A DNA stretch of 64,000 nt, taken from contig JADJDQ010000007.1 in NCBI GenBank assembly GCA_016702605.1, positions 1 through 64,000 of the forward strand, in the 5' to 3' direction. This document shows, piece by piece, positions 23,320-34,458 of the stretch. The position numbers and the translations under genes are program-made. Numbering within the stretch: position 1 is the first letter of the stretch; every line of letters starts with the position of its first letter. The DNA comes from Candidatus Intricatilinea gracilis (GTDB taxonomy: Bacteria; Pseudomonadota; Gammaproteobacteria; Burkholderiales; Burkholderiaceae_C). The notes beneath the pieces are model-generated. The model was given only the letters and a program-made list of their open reading frames with translations, did not search any database and was not told the DNA's origin.

Positions 23320-24672
23320 TCAGAGGATGAAACGCGACAGATCCTCGTTGCCGGCCAGTCCGCCAAGTTGACGGTCCACATCCGCCGCACCGATGGTGAT
23401 GGTCTGGCCCGAACGGTTGGGTGCGCTGAACGAGATCTCGTCGAGCAGGCGTTCGAGCACGGTCGACAGGCGTCGGGCGCCGATGTTCTCGGTGCGTTCG
23501 TTGACGCCGTGGGCGATCTCGGCGATGCGTTTGATGGCCTCGGGCTCGAACTCGAGCGTGACGCCTTCGGTGGCAAGCAGTGCCTGGTACTGGCGCACCA
23601 GGCTGGCGTGGGTGCTCGTGAGAATGGCTTCGAAATCGGCCACCGACAACGAGCTGAGCTCGACACGAATCGGGAAACGCCCCTGCAACTCGGGGATCAG
23701 GTCACTCGGTCGCGCCAGATGGAACGCGCCCGAGGCGATGAAGAGGATGTGATCGGTCTTGACCGTTCCGTATTTGGTGGTGACGGTGGTGCCTTCGACC
23801 AGCGGCAGCAGATCGCGCTGCACACCCTGGCGCGACACGTCGGCGCCCTGCGCATCGCTGCGCGACGCCACCTTGTCGATCTCGTCGATGAAGACGATGC
23901 CGTTCTGCTCGGCGTGTTGCAGGGCGCGGCTGCGGATCTCGTCTTCGTTGACGAGCTTGGCAGCTTCTTCGTCGACCAGTTGCTTGAGCGCGTCATCGAT
24001 GCGCAGCTTGCGTGTCTTGCGAGCCCCCTGGTTGGCCTGGGCGAACATGCCGCGCAACTGCTCGGCCATCTCCTCCATGCCCGGCGGCGCCATGATGTCG
24101 AACTGGCCGCGCGGTTGCGTCAGTTCGAGTTCGATCTCGCGTTCATTCAACTGACCCTCGCGCAGGCGTTTGCGCAGGGTCTGGCGGGTGGCACTGTCGG
24201 GTGTGGGAGTGGCACTGGCCTCGTTGCCGAACCCGAAGCCAGCCACTGCCGTACCGCGGGCTGGCGGCACCAGCACGTCGAGGATGCGTTCTTCGGCGGC
24301 GTCTTCGGCGCGGGTGCGCATCAGGCGCATCTGGCGTTCACGTTCTTGCTTGACGGCGCTGTCGACCAGGTCGCGGATGATGGTGTCGACGTCCTTGCCG
24401 ACATAGCCGACCTCGGTGAACTTGGTGGCCTCGATCTTGATGAACGGCGCGTCGGCCAGCCGCGCCAGGCGCCGGGCGATCTCGGTCTTGCCCACACCGG
24501 TGGGCCCGATCATGAGGATGTTCTTGGGGGTGATCTCGCCGCGCAGCTTCTCGTCCACCTGCTGGCGCCGCCACCGGTTGCGCAAGGCGATGGCCACGGC
24601 ACGTTTGGCATCCTGCTGGCCGATGATGTGGCGATCCAGCTCTGAGACGATTTCCTGGGGGGTCATGTTCAT
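23320..24672 (-). CDS. hslU: ATP-dependent protease ATPase subunit HslU
   Basis: AAA+ unfoldase that feeds substrates to HslV. Walker A is GPTGVGKTEIARRLA, followed by the pore-loop region ATKFTEVGYVGKD. Walker B is GIVFIDEIDK. The sensor region includes GRFPIRVEL, and the C-terminal tail SRFIL matches the segment that docks into HslV. Length is 450 residues. Start chosen at 24672 (MNMTPQEIV), one base below the hslV stop; 24666 is an equally possible start. Translationally coupled to hslV. Confidence 0.96.
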   Translation of the reverse strand: MNMTPQEIVSELDRHIIGQQDAKRAVAIALRNRWRRQQVDEKLRGEITPKNILMIGPTGVGKTEIARRLARLADAPFIKIEATKFTEVGYVGKDVDTIIRDLVDSAVKQERERQMRLMRTRAEDAAEERILDVLVPPARGTAVAGFGFGNEASATPTPDSATRQTLRKRLREGQLNEREIELELTQPRGQFDIMAPPGMEEMAEQLRGMFAQANQGARKTRKLRIDDALKQLVDEEAAKLVNEDEIRSRALQHAEQNGIVFIDEIDKVASRSDAQGADVSRQGVQRDLLPLVEGTTVTTKYGTVKTDHILFIASGAFHLARPSDLIPELQGRFPIRVELSSLSVADFEAILTSTHASLVRQYQALLATEGVTLEFEPEAIKRIAEIAHGVNERTENIGARRLSTVLERLLDEISFSAPNRSGQTITIGAADVDRQLGGLAGNEDLSRFIL

Positions 24673-24673
24673 G

Positions 24674-25210
24674 TCAGCCCAGGACTTCCACGGTGTGGTT
24701 CTGGTTGGTGTAGATACACAGGTCACCGGCGATGCCCAGCGACTTGCGCACCACTTGTTCGGGACTTAGCTCGGTGTGTTCGATGAGGGCGCGCGCGGCG
24801 GCCTGGGCGTAGGGACCACCGGAGCCGATGGCGACGATGCCGAACTCGGGTTCGAGCACATCACCGTTGCCGGTGATGACCAGCGACGAGGTCGTGTCGG
24901 CCACCGCCAGCATGGCTTCGAGGCGGCGCAACACACGGTCGGTGCGCCAGTCGCGCGTCAGTTCGACGGCGGCGCGTACCAGGTTGCCCTGGTGTTTCTC
25001 GAGCTTGGACTCAAAGCGCTCGAACAGCGTGAAGGCATCGGCCGTGGCACCGGCAAAACCGGCCAATACCTGCTCCTTGTACAAGCGGCGTACCTTGCGT
25101 GCGCTGGCCTTGACGACGATATTGCCCAGCGTCACCTGCCCATCGCCCCCCATGGCGACGCTGGTGCCGCGACGCACACTCAGGATGGTGGTGCCGTGAT
25201 AGGACTCCAT
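24674..25210 (-). CDS. hslV: ATP-dependent protease proteolytic subunit HslV
   Basis: Threonine protease of the HslVU complex, related to proteasome beta subunits. The protein starts MESYHGTTILSVRRG, so the catalytic Thr lies at residue 7 or 8 and a short propeptide must be removed, as in other betaproteobacteria. VAMGGDGQVTLGN and the C-terminal GIAGDLCIYTNQNH are typical. At 178 residues it has the expected size. It lies directly before hslU and after the STAS gene, 85 bases away, on the same strand. Confidence 0.96.
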   Translation of the reverse strand: MESYHGTTILSVRRGTSVAMGGDGQVTLGNIVVKASARKVRRLYKEQVLAGFAGATADAFTLFERFESKLEKHQGNLVRAAVELTRDWRTDRVLRRLEAMLAVADTTSSLVITGNGDVLEPEFGIVAIGSGGPYAQAAARALIEHTELSPEQVVRKSLGIAGDLCIYTNQNHTVEVLG

Positions 25211-25295
25211 GGCGGTGCAGTCGTGAAAGGCGTGAGGAGCGTGAAAAGGCAAGGCGCCGGCAGTCGAACCGTGCCCACGGGCACGTCCGCCGGCT

Positions 25296-27035
25296 TCAGA
25301 TGTTGCGTACCGTGACGCGTGCGTGTTCGTTGATGCCCATGGCACCACAGAACAACGCGACCAGCCGGTGGGCATCCTCGAACACCACGCTGCGGTTTTC
25401 GCTACGTCGCGCCAGCACCCAGTTGAGCAGGTCACCGGCGGCAATGAAGTCCATACGAATCAAACGGGCGCACGACACCTTGACGACGTTGCGATCGCCG
25501 ATCGCGGCTTCGAGACCCTTGAGCACCGCACTGATGTCACCCAGCAGCTGTCCGCTCAGTTCCAGTTCGGCGACGGCATGGGCTTCGGGCTCGTCGTCGA
25601 TCTCGGATTCGGCATAACTGTTGGACTCGACACCCAGGCTGGGTGCAATCGTCACGCCGGTGTTGCCGGTGATACGCAGGGTGCAGCGCGCCGATTCCCA
25701 CGACGGTGGCGACACCTCGTAGGTCATGCAGTAATCGATCGCGGTCTGGTCGAATTCGACCGGCTGATTGGCCAGCCGCATGGCCTCCAGGCGCAACAGC
25801 CAGAACGCGGGATCGGCGTCCTTGGTGCCGGTGGGTGCCATTTCGCCCAGCAGGGCGATCAATCGTTCGCCGCCCAGCCAGCGCATCTCGATGGCTTCGT
25901 CCGCCCAGTCCTGCAGCAGACGGGTCAGGGCGGTGCAGGCCTCGGCATCGATGCGGCGCATCGGGCGCCAGTCGAGCACCCAGGGCAGCGGCATCTGCAG
26001 CAACTGGCCACGCAACTGGGCGACGTTTTCGACTTCCATCACGTCGGGCGCCACCCAGCCGACCGCACTGTCGCGCCGGCTGGTGCCAGCGGCGCGGCGC
26101 GGCTTGTCATTGGCTGCGGCTTCGGCCACCAGCTTGGGCAGCGAGAACCATTGCGGCGCCGACCAGCCGAAACGCTGGGCATAGTCCATCGCCAGCGCTT
26201 CGAACTTGGACTGCTGGCCGATGGCGCGGTACAGATCGAACAGCGCGAACCAGGTGTCCGAGTGTTGTGCTCGTGCGCCGCCATTGCCGATCAGGCCGCG
26301 CAAGGCGCGTTCACACTGGTCGAAATCGGCGTTCGCGAAGGCGATGACCGCCTCGTCGAGTTCAGGGTCATGCGCCAGTTCGGTGACTTCGACCGTGTAG
26401 TCGCTGTTCTCGCCGCCGCCGCCGTTCAGTTGAGACAACACCGACAGGCGCGGCTTGTTCACGCTGGACGGCCCGAGAGTCGACGTGGCGCTGGGCAGGC
26501 TGGGCTCGTAGTCCGACATGTCGAGCGGCGCCGTCGGCTTGAAGGCGTCGGCCGACACCTGCACATGCGACGCCTGCGCCGACGTGGCGCCGAAGAACGA
26601 CTCACTCATGGCCGGGCCGGTGGCACGCACCACCGCCGCGCCGCGGCGCGGTGCACCGAGTGATTCACCCACCATCTGCTGTTCGATGGCGTCGATCTTT
26701 TCCTTCACTCCCGCGTCGGCGCGTGCACCGTCGGGGTTGCGTACCTCGGAATCGTCCAGATGCGACAGGCCCTCGAGCCCGGCCAGCCCGTCACCGGTCA
26801 GCCCCTCGCGGCGGATCTTGCGCAGCATGTCGAACTCGCGCTTGCGCACGAAGTCGTTGCGACGCTTGCGCTCGATCATCGCCTTGAGCTCTGATCGTGC
26901 GTAATCGTTTTCCTGCGCTTCGCGCTGGGCGTTGCTCAAGTCGGACCAATCAGTGGTCGGGTTGGCGACGAATCGCACCACCTTGCGAAAGAAACTCTCG
27001 TTGTCTTTCGGAGTGGGCTCCTTGGCGTCTGACAT
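25296..27035 (-). CDS. Conserved STAS-domain protein, unknown role
   Basis: 579-residue cytoplasmic protein. The N-terminus (1-110) is charged and probably coiled (FVRKREFDMLRKIRREGL). The middle has a TPR-like stretch (FANADFDQCERALRGLIG ... FALFDLYRAIGQ). Near 330-400 is a first STAS-like segment (LPWVLDWRPMRRIDAEACTALTRLL), and the last 120 residues look like a second (LELSGQLLGDISAVLKGLEAAI ... VVKVSCARLIRMDFIAAGDLLNWV). STAS domains act in partner switching or as scaffolds. Lying between dksA and hslVU on one strand suggests a stress-response link, but that is inference. Confidence 0.75.
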   Translation of the reverse strand: MSDAKEPTPKDNESFFRKVVRFVANPTTDWSDLSNAQREAQENDYARSELKAMIERKRRNDFVRKREFDMLRKIRREGLTGDGLAGLEGLSHLDDSEVRNPDGARADAGVKEKIDAIEQQMVGESLGAPRRGAAVVRATGPAMSESFFGATSAQASHVQVSADAFKPTAPLDMSDYEPSLPSATSTLGPSSVNKPRLSVLSQLNGGGGENSDYTVEVTELAHDPELDEAVIAFANADFDQCERALRGLIGNGGARAQHSDTWFALFDLYRAIGQQSKFEALAMDYAQRFGWSAPQWFSLPKLVAEAAANDKPRRAAGTSRRDSAVGWVAPDVMEVENVAQLRGQLLQMPLPWVLDWRPMRRIDAEACTALTRLLQDWADEAIEMRWLGGERLIALLGEMAPTGTKDADPAFWLLRLEAMRLANQPVEFDQTAIDYCMTYEVSPPSWESARCTLRITGNTGVTIAPSLGVESNSYAESEIDDEPEAHAVAELELSGQLLGDISAVLKGLEAAIGDRNVVKVSCARLIRMDFIAAGDLLNWVLARRSENRSVVFEDAHRLVALFCGAMGINEHARVTVRNI

Positions 27036-27065
27036 GGTGGAGCGTTAGGGTCGGCAACCGGAAAA

Positions 27066-27566
27066 TCAGTCGCCGAAGAGTTTCTGCTTGAGTTCGCGGC
27101 GCTGCTGCGCCTCCAGCGTCAGTGTAGCGGTGGGCCTGGCCAGAAGGCGGCGCAGACCGATCGGCTCACCAGTTTCGTCACAGTAGCCGTAGTCGCCGGA
27201 CTCGATGCGCGCCAGCGACTGCGAGATCTTCTTGAGCAGCTTGCGCTCGCGGTCGCGGGTGCGCAGTTCGAGTGCGTGTTCTTCTTCGAGTGTGGCGCGG
27301 TCGGCCGGATCCGGCACGATCGACGTGTCCTCGCGCAGGTGTTCGGTGGTTTCGCCGGCGTTCGACAGCAAGTCGTTCTTGAGGATTTCGAGCTGACCAC
27401 GGAAGTAGTCGAGCTGCTTCTCGTTCATGTACTCCGCCTCTGGCATGGCCAGCAGCTCGGCCTGGGTCAGCTCGCGACCTGTCTTCGATTTCCAGGCATT
27501 GGCGAGTTTGGCGTCCGGCTTGCCATCTAGCTTGGCGTTGGCGCGGGGAGTTTCGGTCTGGGACAT
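27066..27566 (-). CDS. dksA: DksA, degenerate zinc-finger form
   Basis: RNA polymerase secondary-channel factor that works with ppGpp. Coiled-coil region: ELLAMPEAEYMNEKQLDYFRGQLE to about 110, including the DxxDxA-type tip (IVPDPADRATLEEE). The C-terminal region reads GYCDETGEPIG then RRLLARPTAT: only one Cys remains of the four that bind zinc in E. coli DksA. Start at 27566 (MSQTETPRANAK), 166 residues; the longer frame upstream is not conserved. It sits between the STAS gene and a COG0523 GTPase. Confidence 0.92.
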   Translation of the reverse strand: MSQTETPRANAKLDGKPDAKLANAWKSKTGRELTQAELLAMPEAEYMNEKQLDYFRGQLEILKNDLLSNAGETTEHLREDTSIVPDPADRATLEEEHALELRTRDRERKLLKKISQSLARIESGDYGYCDETGEPIGLRRLLARPTATLTLEAQQRRELKQKLFGD

Positions 27567-27786
27567 GGGCGACTCGCGATGGCTGGGGTGTATCGGTCTT
27601 CGGGAGCGGTGGGGGTCGCTGAAACGGCTCAGGCGGACGCGCTGTCGCTCGAAAAGTGGCAGACCGAGCACGTCCTCGCGCTCTGGCCCCCCCCTTGAAG
27701 GCGCGCGGATTGTAGCGATCTCGCCCAGCGCTGTTTCAGCATGTTTTTGGCCGGCTTGTCACGAGATATGTCAGCTGTGGCGCCCG

Positions 27787-28830
27787 TCACACCAGGCACT
27801 GGCGCAGGCCGTCTTCGAGCACTTCGCGGGGCAGATCGATGCCGATGAAGACCATCTTGCTGTTGGGTTTCTCGCTGCCCCACTTCGGCCCCAGGTCGCT
27901 GCCCATGAGCTGGTGCACGCCCTGGAAGATCACCTTGCGATCGGTGCCCTTGAGTGCCAGCACGCCCTTGTAACGCAGCATGCGCGGGCCGTAGACCTGC
28001 ACCACCGAGCCCAGGAAGTCTTCCAGCCTGGCCGGGTCGAAGGCCTTGTTCGACTTGAAGACGAAACTCTTCACGTCGTCGTCATGATGATGGTGGTGTG
28101 GGTGGTCGCAGTGTTCACCGTGTTCATGGTCGTGATCGTGATGATCATGGGCGTGGGCGCCGGCCGCCTCGGCCAGAAACTCGGGGTCGATCTCGAGCTT
28201 GGCGTTGAGGTTGAACCCGCGCAGGTCGAACACCTGGGCGATCGGCACCTCGCCGAAATGCACCTTGCTTTGCGGCGCGCGCGGGTTCATGTGTTTGAGC
28301 CGATGTGTCAGCGCCGCCAGGCTGGCCTCGTCGACCAGTTCGGTCTTGCTCAGGAAGATCTGGTCGGCAAAACCGATCTGGCGGCGCGCCTCCTGGCGGG
28401 TGTCGAGTTGCTGGTCGGCGTGTTTGGCGTCAACCAGCGTGAGCACCGAGTCGAGCAGGTAACTTTCGGCAATTTCGTCGTCCATGAAGAAGGTCTGCGC
28501 CACCGGGCCGGGATCTGCCAGGCCGGTGGTCTCGATCACGACGCGGTCGAAGCTGATCTCGCCCTTGCGGCGTTTGTCTGCCAGATCGGACAAGGTCGAG
28601 CGCAGGTCCTCGCGGATGGTGCAACACACACAACCGTTGTTGAGCTGGATGATCTGCTCCTGGGTGTCGTTCACCAGGATCTCGTTGTCGATGTTTTCTT
28701 CGCCGAATTCGTTCTCGATGACGGCGATCTTCTGGCCATGCGCCTCGGTGAGCACACGTTTGAGCAGCGTGGTCTTGCCGCTGCCGAGAAAGCCGGTGAG
28801 GATCGTGGCAGGAATCAGGCCGTTGGACAT
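27787..28830 (-). CDS. COG0523 (CobW/YjiA-type) metal-handling GTPase
   Basis: G3E-family GTPase thought to deliver zinc or another metal to client proteins. Walker A GFLGSGKTTLLKR (residues 11-23), the metal-binding CxCC motif in NGCVCCTIREDL, and ETTGLADP are intact. A His/Asp-rich run at about 225-250 is a likely metal store. The C-terminal CobW domain follows. Start at 28830 (MSNGLIPATIL). It lies upstream of dksA on the same strand with a 220-bp gap, so co-transcription is possible. No Zur box was recognised. Confidence 0.9.
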   Translation of the reverse strand: MSNGLIPATILTGFLGSGKTTLLKRVLTEAHGQKIAVIENEFGEENIDNEILVNDTQEQIIQLNNGCVCCTIREDLRSTLSDLADKRRKGEISFDRVVIETTGLADPGPVAQTFFMDDEIAESYLLDSVLTLVDAKHADQQLDTRQEARRQIGFADQIFLSKTELVDEASLAALTHRLKHMNPRAPQSKVHFGEVPIAQVFDLRGFNLNAKLEIDPEFLAEAAGAHAHDHHDHDHEHGEHCDHPHHHHHDDDVKSFVFKSNKAFDPARLEDFLGSVVQVYGPRMLRYKGVLALKGTDRKVIFQGVHQLMGSDLGPKWGSEKPNSKMVFIGIDLPREVLEDGLRQCLV

Positions 28831-29060
28831 GGTGGACGGCGGCAGGGCCGCTCGGTGGACTCGCGTGGTCGGGCGCGCGAGTCGGTGGATCGGTAGGCGG
28901 TGACGCCGTGTGGTGGCGAGCGCAGGCGCGATTCTCCATCTTGGGGCAGATCCTTGCGAGTCAAGAGCGGCGCGGCGTCGACACAACGTCTGGGGGGCTC
29001 GTGGCGGCGCCGGGCTTGCCTTCGGGTATTCTTGAAACATATCCACTTGCGGCTTTGCCC

Positions 29061-29946
29061 GTGTCTGACCCCTCAGTCCGGATCGCGTCCGGCTCGCACC
29101 AGCGAGCGGACGCCACCCAGTGATCGCCGCGGCCTGTTCGAACGGCTCGTCGAATTTCTCTCCCCCGGCCCCGACTCGCGCGACGAGTTGATGGAAACGC
29201 TGGCCGACGCCGAGCAGCGCGAGCTGATCGAGCCTCAGTCACGCTTGATGCTCGAGGGGGTGCTGCGCATGGCCGACCAGACGGCCGGCGACATCATGGT
29301 GGCCGGCCCGCGCATGGACCTGCTCGACATTGCCGAGCCCTACGACGAGATGCTGGCCAGCATGATCGAGACGGGGCATTCGCGTTTTCCGGTGTTCGAT
29401 GGTGAGCGCGAGAACATCATCGGCATCCTGCACGCCAAGGACCTGCTCAAGCTGCAGCGTGCCCCCGAACTAAACCTTCGCACGCTGCTGCGTCCGCCGG
29501 TGTTCGTGCCCGAGTCGAAAAACCTCAACGAGTTGCTGCGCGACTTCCGCGTCAACCGCAACCACATCGCCATCGTCATCGACGAGTTCGGCAAGGTGGC
29601 CGGCCTGCTGACCATCGAGGACGTGCTCGAACAGATCGTCGGCGAGATCGAAGACGAATTCGACGACCGCAGCGACGAAACCGGCATCTACACCCTGGCC
29701 GACGGCGGCCAGCGCGTGGCCGGTGACGCCACCATCGACGCGGTCAACACCAATTTCGGCACCAACCTGCCGATCGACGCCTTCGACACCATCGGTGGAT
29801 TGCTCGCCCACGAACTCGGTCGGGTGCCGCGGCGCGGCGAGTCGGTCGACATCGGTGGCCTGCGTTTTGTCGTCATGCTGGCGCGCAGCGGCGCGGTGCG
29901 CTGGTTCAAGGTGACACGCGTGCCCGAACCCGCGCCGCCGGCTTGA
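29061..29946 (+). CDS. corC: CorC-like CBS-domain protein, probable frameshift near the start
   Basis: Cytoplasmic partner of magnesium/cobalt transport, encoded next to lnt as in many proteobacteria. Two CBS domains (AGDIMVAGPRMDLLDI ... ILHAKDLLKL and RPPVFVPESKNLNELLRDFR ... GLLTIEDVLEQIVGEIEDE) and a C-terminal CorC_HlyC domain (IDAFDTIGGLLAHELG) are clear from 29125 onward. The likely start is GTG at 29061 (VSDPSVRIASG), but it is in another frame and stops at 29121. One indel near 29110-29120 would join the two. Without it, the open frame runs upstream to 28900 with unconserved residues. Confidence 0.8.
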
Positions 29947-31559
29947 ACCCGGATCACGGCGGCGGCAGCACCCCGCCCGACGTTCAGCCGACGGAGACGG
30001 CGCCAGCAGCAGCGCCGACCACCTCGCCCATGCGCAGACCCTGGTTGCCGCTGGTGGTCGCCGCGTTGGCCGGCTTGGCCCATGCCTGGTCGATAGCGCC
30101 GTGGCCCTTGCCTGCCCTGCAATTGCTGGCGTTGGTGGCGCTGGTGGTGGCCTTGCGCGGCGCATCGGTGCGACAGGCGGCGCTGGCCGGCTGGTTGTTC
30201 GGCGCGAACTGGCTCGGCGTCAGTGTCTGGTGGCTCTACATCAGCATGCATCGATACGGCGAGATGCCGGCCCTGCTGGCCGGTGCCGCGGTGGTGGCGC
30301 TGGCGCTGTTTCTCGGCAGTTTCACGGCAGCGGCCTGTGCCGCCTGGGCGCGCTGGTCCGGCCGCGGCGCGATGTGGCGCGACGTCGTGTTGTTTGCTGC
30401 ACTCTGGTTGTTTACCGAATTGCTGCGGGCGCAGTGGCTGACCGGATTCCCCTGGGCAGCGTCGGGTTATGCCCACGTCGATGGCCTGCTCGGCGTGTTG
30501 GCGCCGTGGCTCGGTGTTTACGGCATGGGAGCGATCGGCGCTGCACTGGCCGGTGGTCTGGGCCTGTGGCTGGCGCGCCGTCTCGACCAGCGCCGCAGTG
30601 TTGCCCTGGCGGCCCTGGTGACGCTGGTGGTTGCCGCACTTGTGCAGGGGTGGGCGCCGCGCGGTCCTGACTTCACCACACGAGCCGGCCAGCTGACCGT
30701 GACCCTTCTGCAGGGCAATGTGGCGCAAAACGAGAAGTTCGACCCCGCGCTGCTGCCTGCCAGCCTGGCCTGGCACGACCAGGCCTTGCGTGCGGCCACC
30801 ACCGACCTGGTGCTGGCGCCCGAAACCGCCGTGCCGCTGCTGCCGCAGGATCTGCCCTTTGGCTACTGGGACGGCCTGCGCAGCCACTTCGAGCAGGGTC
30901 GCAGCGCGGCGTTGTTCGGTGTGCCATTGGGCGAGGCCCGTGGTGGCTACACCAACTCCGCCGTTGGCATGGCGGCCGGGGCGCCGACCTACCGCTACGA
31001 CAAACATCACCTCGTGCCCTTCGGTGAGTTCATCCCGCTGGGCTTTCGCTGGTTCGTCGACCTCATGAACATGCCGCTGGGCGACTTCAACCGCGGCGCG
31101 CTGGTGGCGCCGTCGTTTGTGGTGCGAGGCCTCAAGGTGGCGCCCAACATCTGTTACGAAGACCTGTTCGGCGAAGAACTCGCCGCACGGTTCGTCGACA
31201 GCCGTCAGGCGCCGCACCTGTTGGCCAACCTCAGCAACATCGGCTGGTTCGGCGAAAGTTTTGCCGTCCAGCAGCACCTGCAGATCTCTCGGTTGCGCAC
31301 GCTCGAACTGCAGCGGCCCATGCTGCGCGCCACCAACACCGGCGCCACCGTGGTGATCGACCACCGAGGCGTCGTCACCCACACTTTGCCGCCGCATCGC
31401 CAGGGTGTGCTGGTCGGTCTGGTCGAGGGGCGCAACGGCGTGACACCTTACGCGGCGTGGGCCGGCCGGCTGGGTTTGTGGCCGCTGTGGATCCTGGTGG
31501 CCCTGACCGTTGTGGTGAGTGTGATGCCGCCGCGCCGTCGCGGCCTCGAGCGGCCTTGA
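29943..31559 (+). CDS. lnt: Apolipoprotein N-acyltransferase
   Basis: Inner-membrane enzyme that adds the third acyl chain to lipoproteins. Eight or so membrane segments fill the first 210 residues and another closes the C-terminus. The nitrilase-like domain has the expected triad: Glu in LAPETAVPLLP, Lys in YDKHHLVPFGEF, Cys in PNICYEDLFGEE. The TTG at 29943 overlaps the corC stop (TTGA), suggesting coupling. The ATG at 30030 (MRRPWLPLVV) is the other good candidate and starts right at the first membrane helix. Confidence 0.95.
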   Translation: MNPDHGGGSTPPDVQPTETAPAAAPTTSPMRRPWLPLVVAALAGLAHAWSIAPWPLPALQLLALVALVVALRGASVRQAALAGWLFGANWLGVSVWWLYISMHRYGEMPALLAGAAVVALALFLGSFTAAACAAWARWSGRGAMWRDVVLFAALWLFTELLRAQWLTGFPWAASGYAHVDGLLGVLAPWLGVYGMGAIGAALAGGLGLWLARRLDQRRSVALAALVTLVVAALVQGWAPRGPDFTTRAGQLTVTLLQGNVAQNEKFDPALLPASLAWHDQALRAATTDLVLAPETAVPLLPQDLPFGYWDGLRSHFEQGRSAALFGVPLGEARGGYTNSAVGMAAGAPTYRYDKHHLVPFGEFIPLGFRWFVDLMNMPLGDFNRGALVAPSFVVRGLKVAPNICYEDLFGEELAARFVDSRQAPHLLANLSNIGWFGESFAVQQHLQISRLRTLELQRPMLRATNTGATVVIDHRGVVTHTLPPHRQGVLVGLVEGRNGVTPYAAWAGRLGLWPLWILVALTVVVSVMPPRRRGLERP

Positions 31560-31705
31560 GCGGGCCTGATCGTTCTCAGCCCAGCATGTGTCACTCGGTT
31601 TCGCTGCCGTGAAGCGGGCATTTTCTTGCGCTAGAGTGCGGGCCAGGTCGCGCTGCGCTGGGCGCGCCACCGTGTCCATCGCAATTCACTGAGGAAACCA
31701 CCACC

Positions 31706-32284
31706 ATGCTTCGTCTGACTTCTGCCGCCTTGATGGCACTTGCACTGGCCGCTTGTTCGAGCACCCCGCCCCCTGCCGCGCCTGCACCGGCACCCGCGCC
31801 CGCCCCGGTCGCTGCACCGGTTGCCGTGGCGCCCGCGCCTGCCCCCGCTCCGGCGCCTGCGCCGGTGGTCGAAGCCGCCAAGCCGCAACCCGCGCCCATC
31901 GTCGCACCTCAACCGGTCGCCCTGGCTCCGCACCTCGACCCGAACAGCGCCCTCATGCGCGCCAGAAGTGTGTACTTCGACTTCGACCGCGACACGCTGC
32001 GCGACGACGCCCGCCCGGTCGTCGAGACCCACGGCAAATACATGGCCGGTGCTGCTGAGCTGAAGGCCGTGGTCGAAGGTAACGCCGACGAACGTGGCAG
32101 CAGCGAATACAACCTGGCGCTGGGCCAGCGCCGTGCCGAAGTGGTGGTCAAGGCGCTCAAGGTGATGGGCGCCAAGGACGGCCAGCTCGAGGCCATCAGT
32201 TATGGCAAGGAACGCCCGGTCGCCATGGGCCACGACGAAGCCGCCTGGGCGCAGAACCGCCGCGCCGACATCCGCTACAAGTGA
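31706..32284 (+). CDS. OmpA/Pal-family lipoprotein
   Basis: Peptidoglycan-associated outer-membrane lipoprotein. The signal ends in lipobox LALAAC (Cys17). A 50-residue Pro/Ala/Val linker follows, then an OmpA domain (about 85-190) with VYFDFDRDTLRDDA and the peptidoglycan-binding GNADERGSSEYNLALGQRRAEVV and NRRADIRY. It looks like Pal, but no tol genes flank it. The long Pro-Ala linker could span the periplasm. The gene has its own upstream gap and its own terminator, so it is likely a single unit. Confidence 0.9.
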   Translation: MLRLTSAALMALALAACSSTPPPAAPAPAPAPAPVAAPVAVAPAPAPAPAPAPVVEAAKPQPAPIVAPQPVALAPHLDPNSALMRARSVYFDFDRDTLRDDARPVVETHGKYMAGAAELKAVVEGNADERGSSEYNLALGQRRAEVVVKALKVMGAKDGQLEAISYGKERPVAMGHDEAAWAQNRRADIRYK

Positions 32285-32351
32285 TCTCGACGCGGCTCAG
32301 CGGCCGGTCGCCTCATGGCGCACCGGCTGGCTGAAGCACACCGCGCCTGCG

Positions 32352-32379
32352 CCGGCCCGTTTGGGCCGGTTTTGTTTTT
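32352..32379 (+). terminator. Terminator after the Pal-like gene
   Basis: Perfect 7-bp stem CCGGCCC / GGGCCGG with loop GTTT and the tail TTTTGTTTTT, just before the ABC-F gene. Confidence 0.9.
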
Positions 32380-32394
32380 CCCGAGGACGATTCC

Positions 32395-34394
<2,000 letters not shown>

Positions 34395-34458
34395 CGCTGC
34401 TGGTGCCGCGGGCCGGTTATCGCCAGGCGGCGGCCTGGTCGGCCGCGTCTGCCGATGG

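Noticed and set aside
28900..29060. N-terminal extension of CorC from an ATG at 28900
   Set aside because: The extra residues are Arg/Ser-rich, unlike CorC. A GTG at 29061 with one indel explains the family start better.
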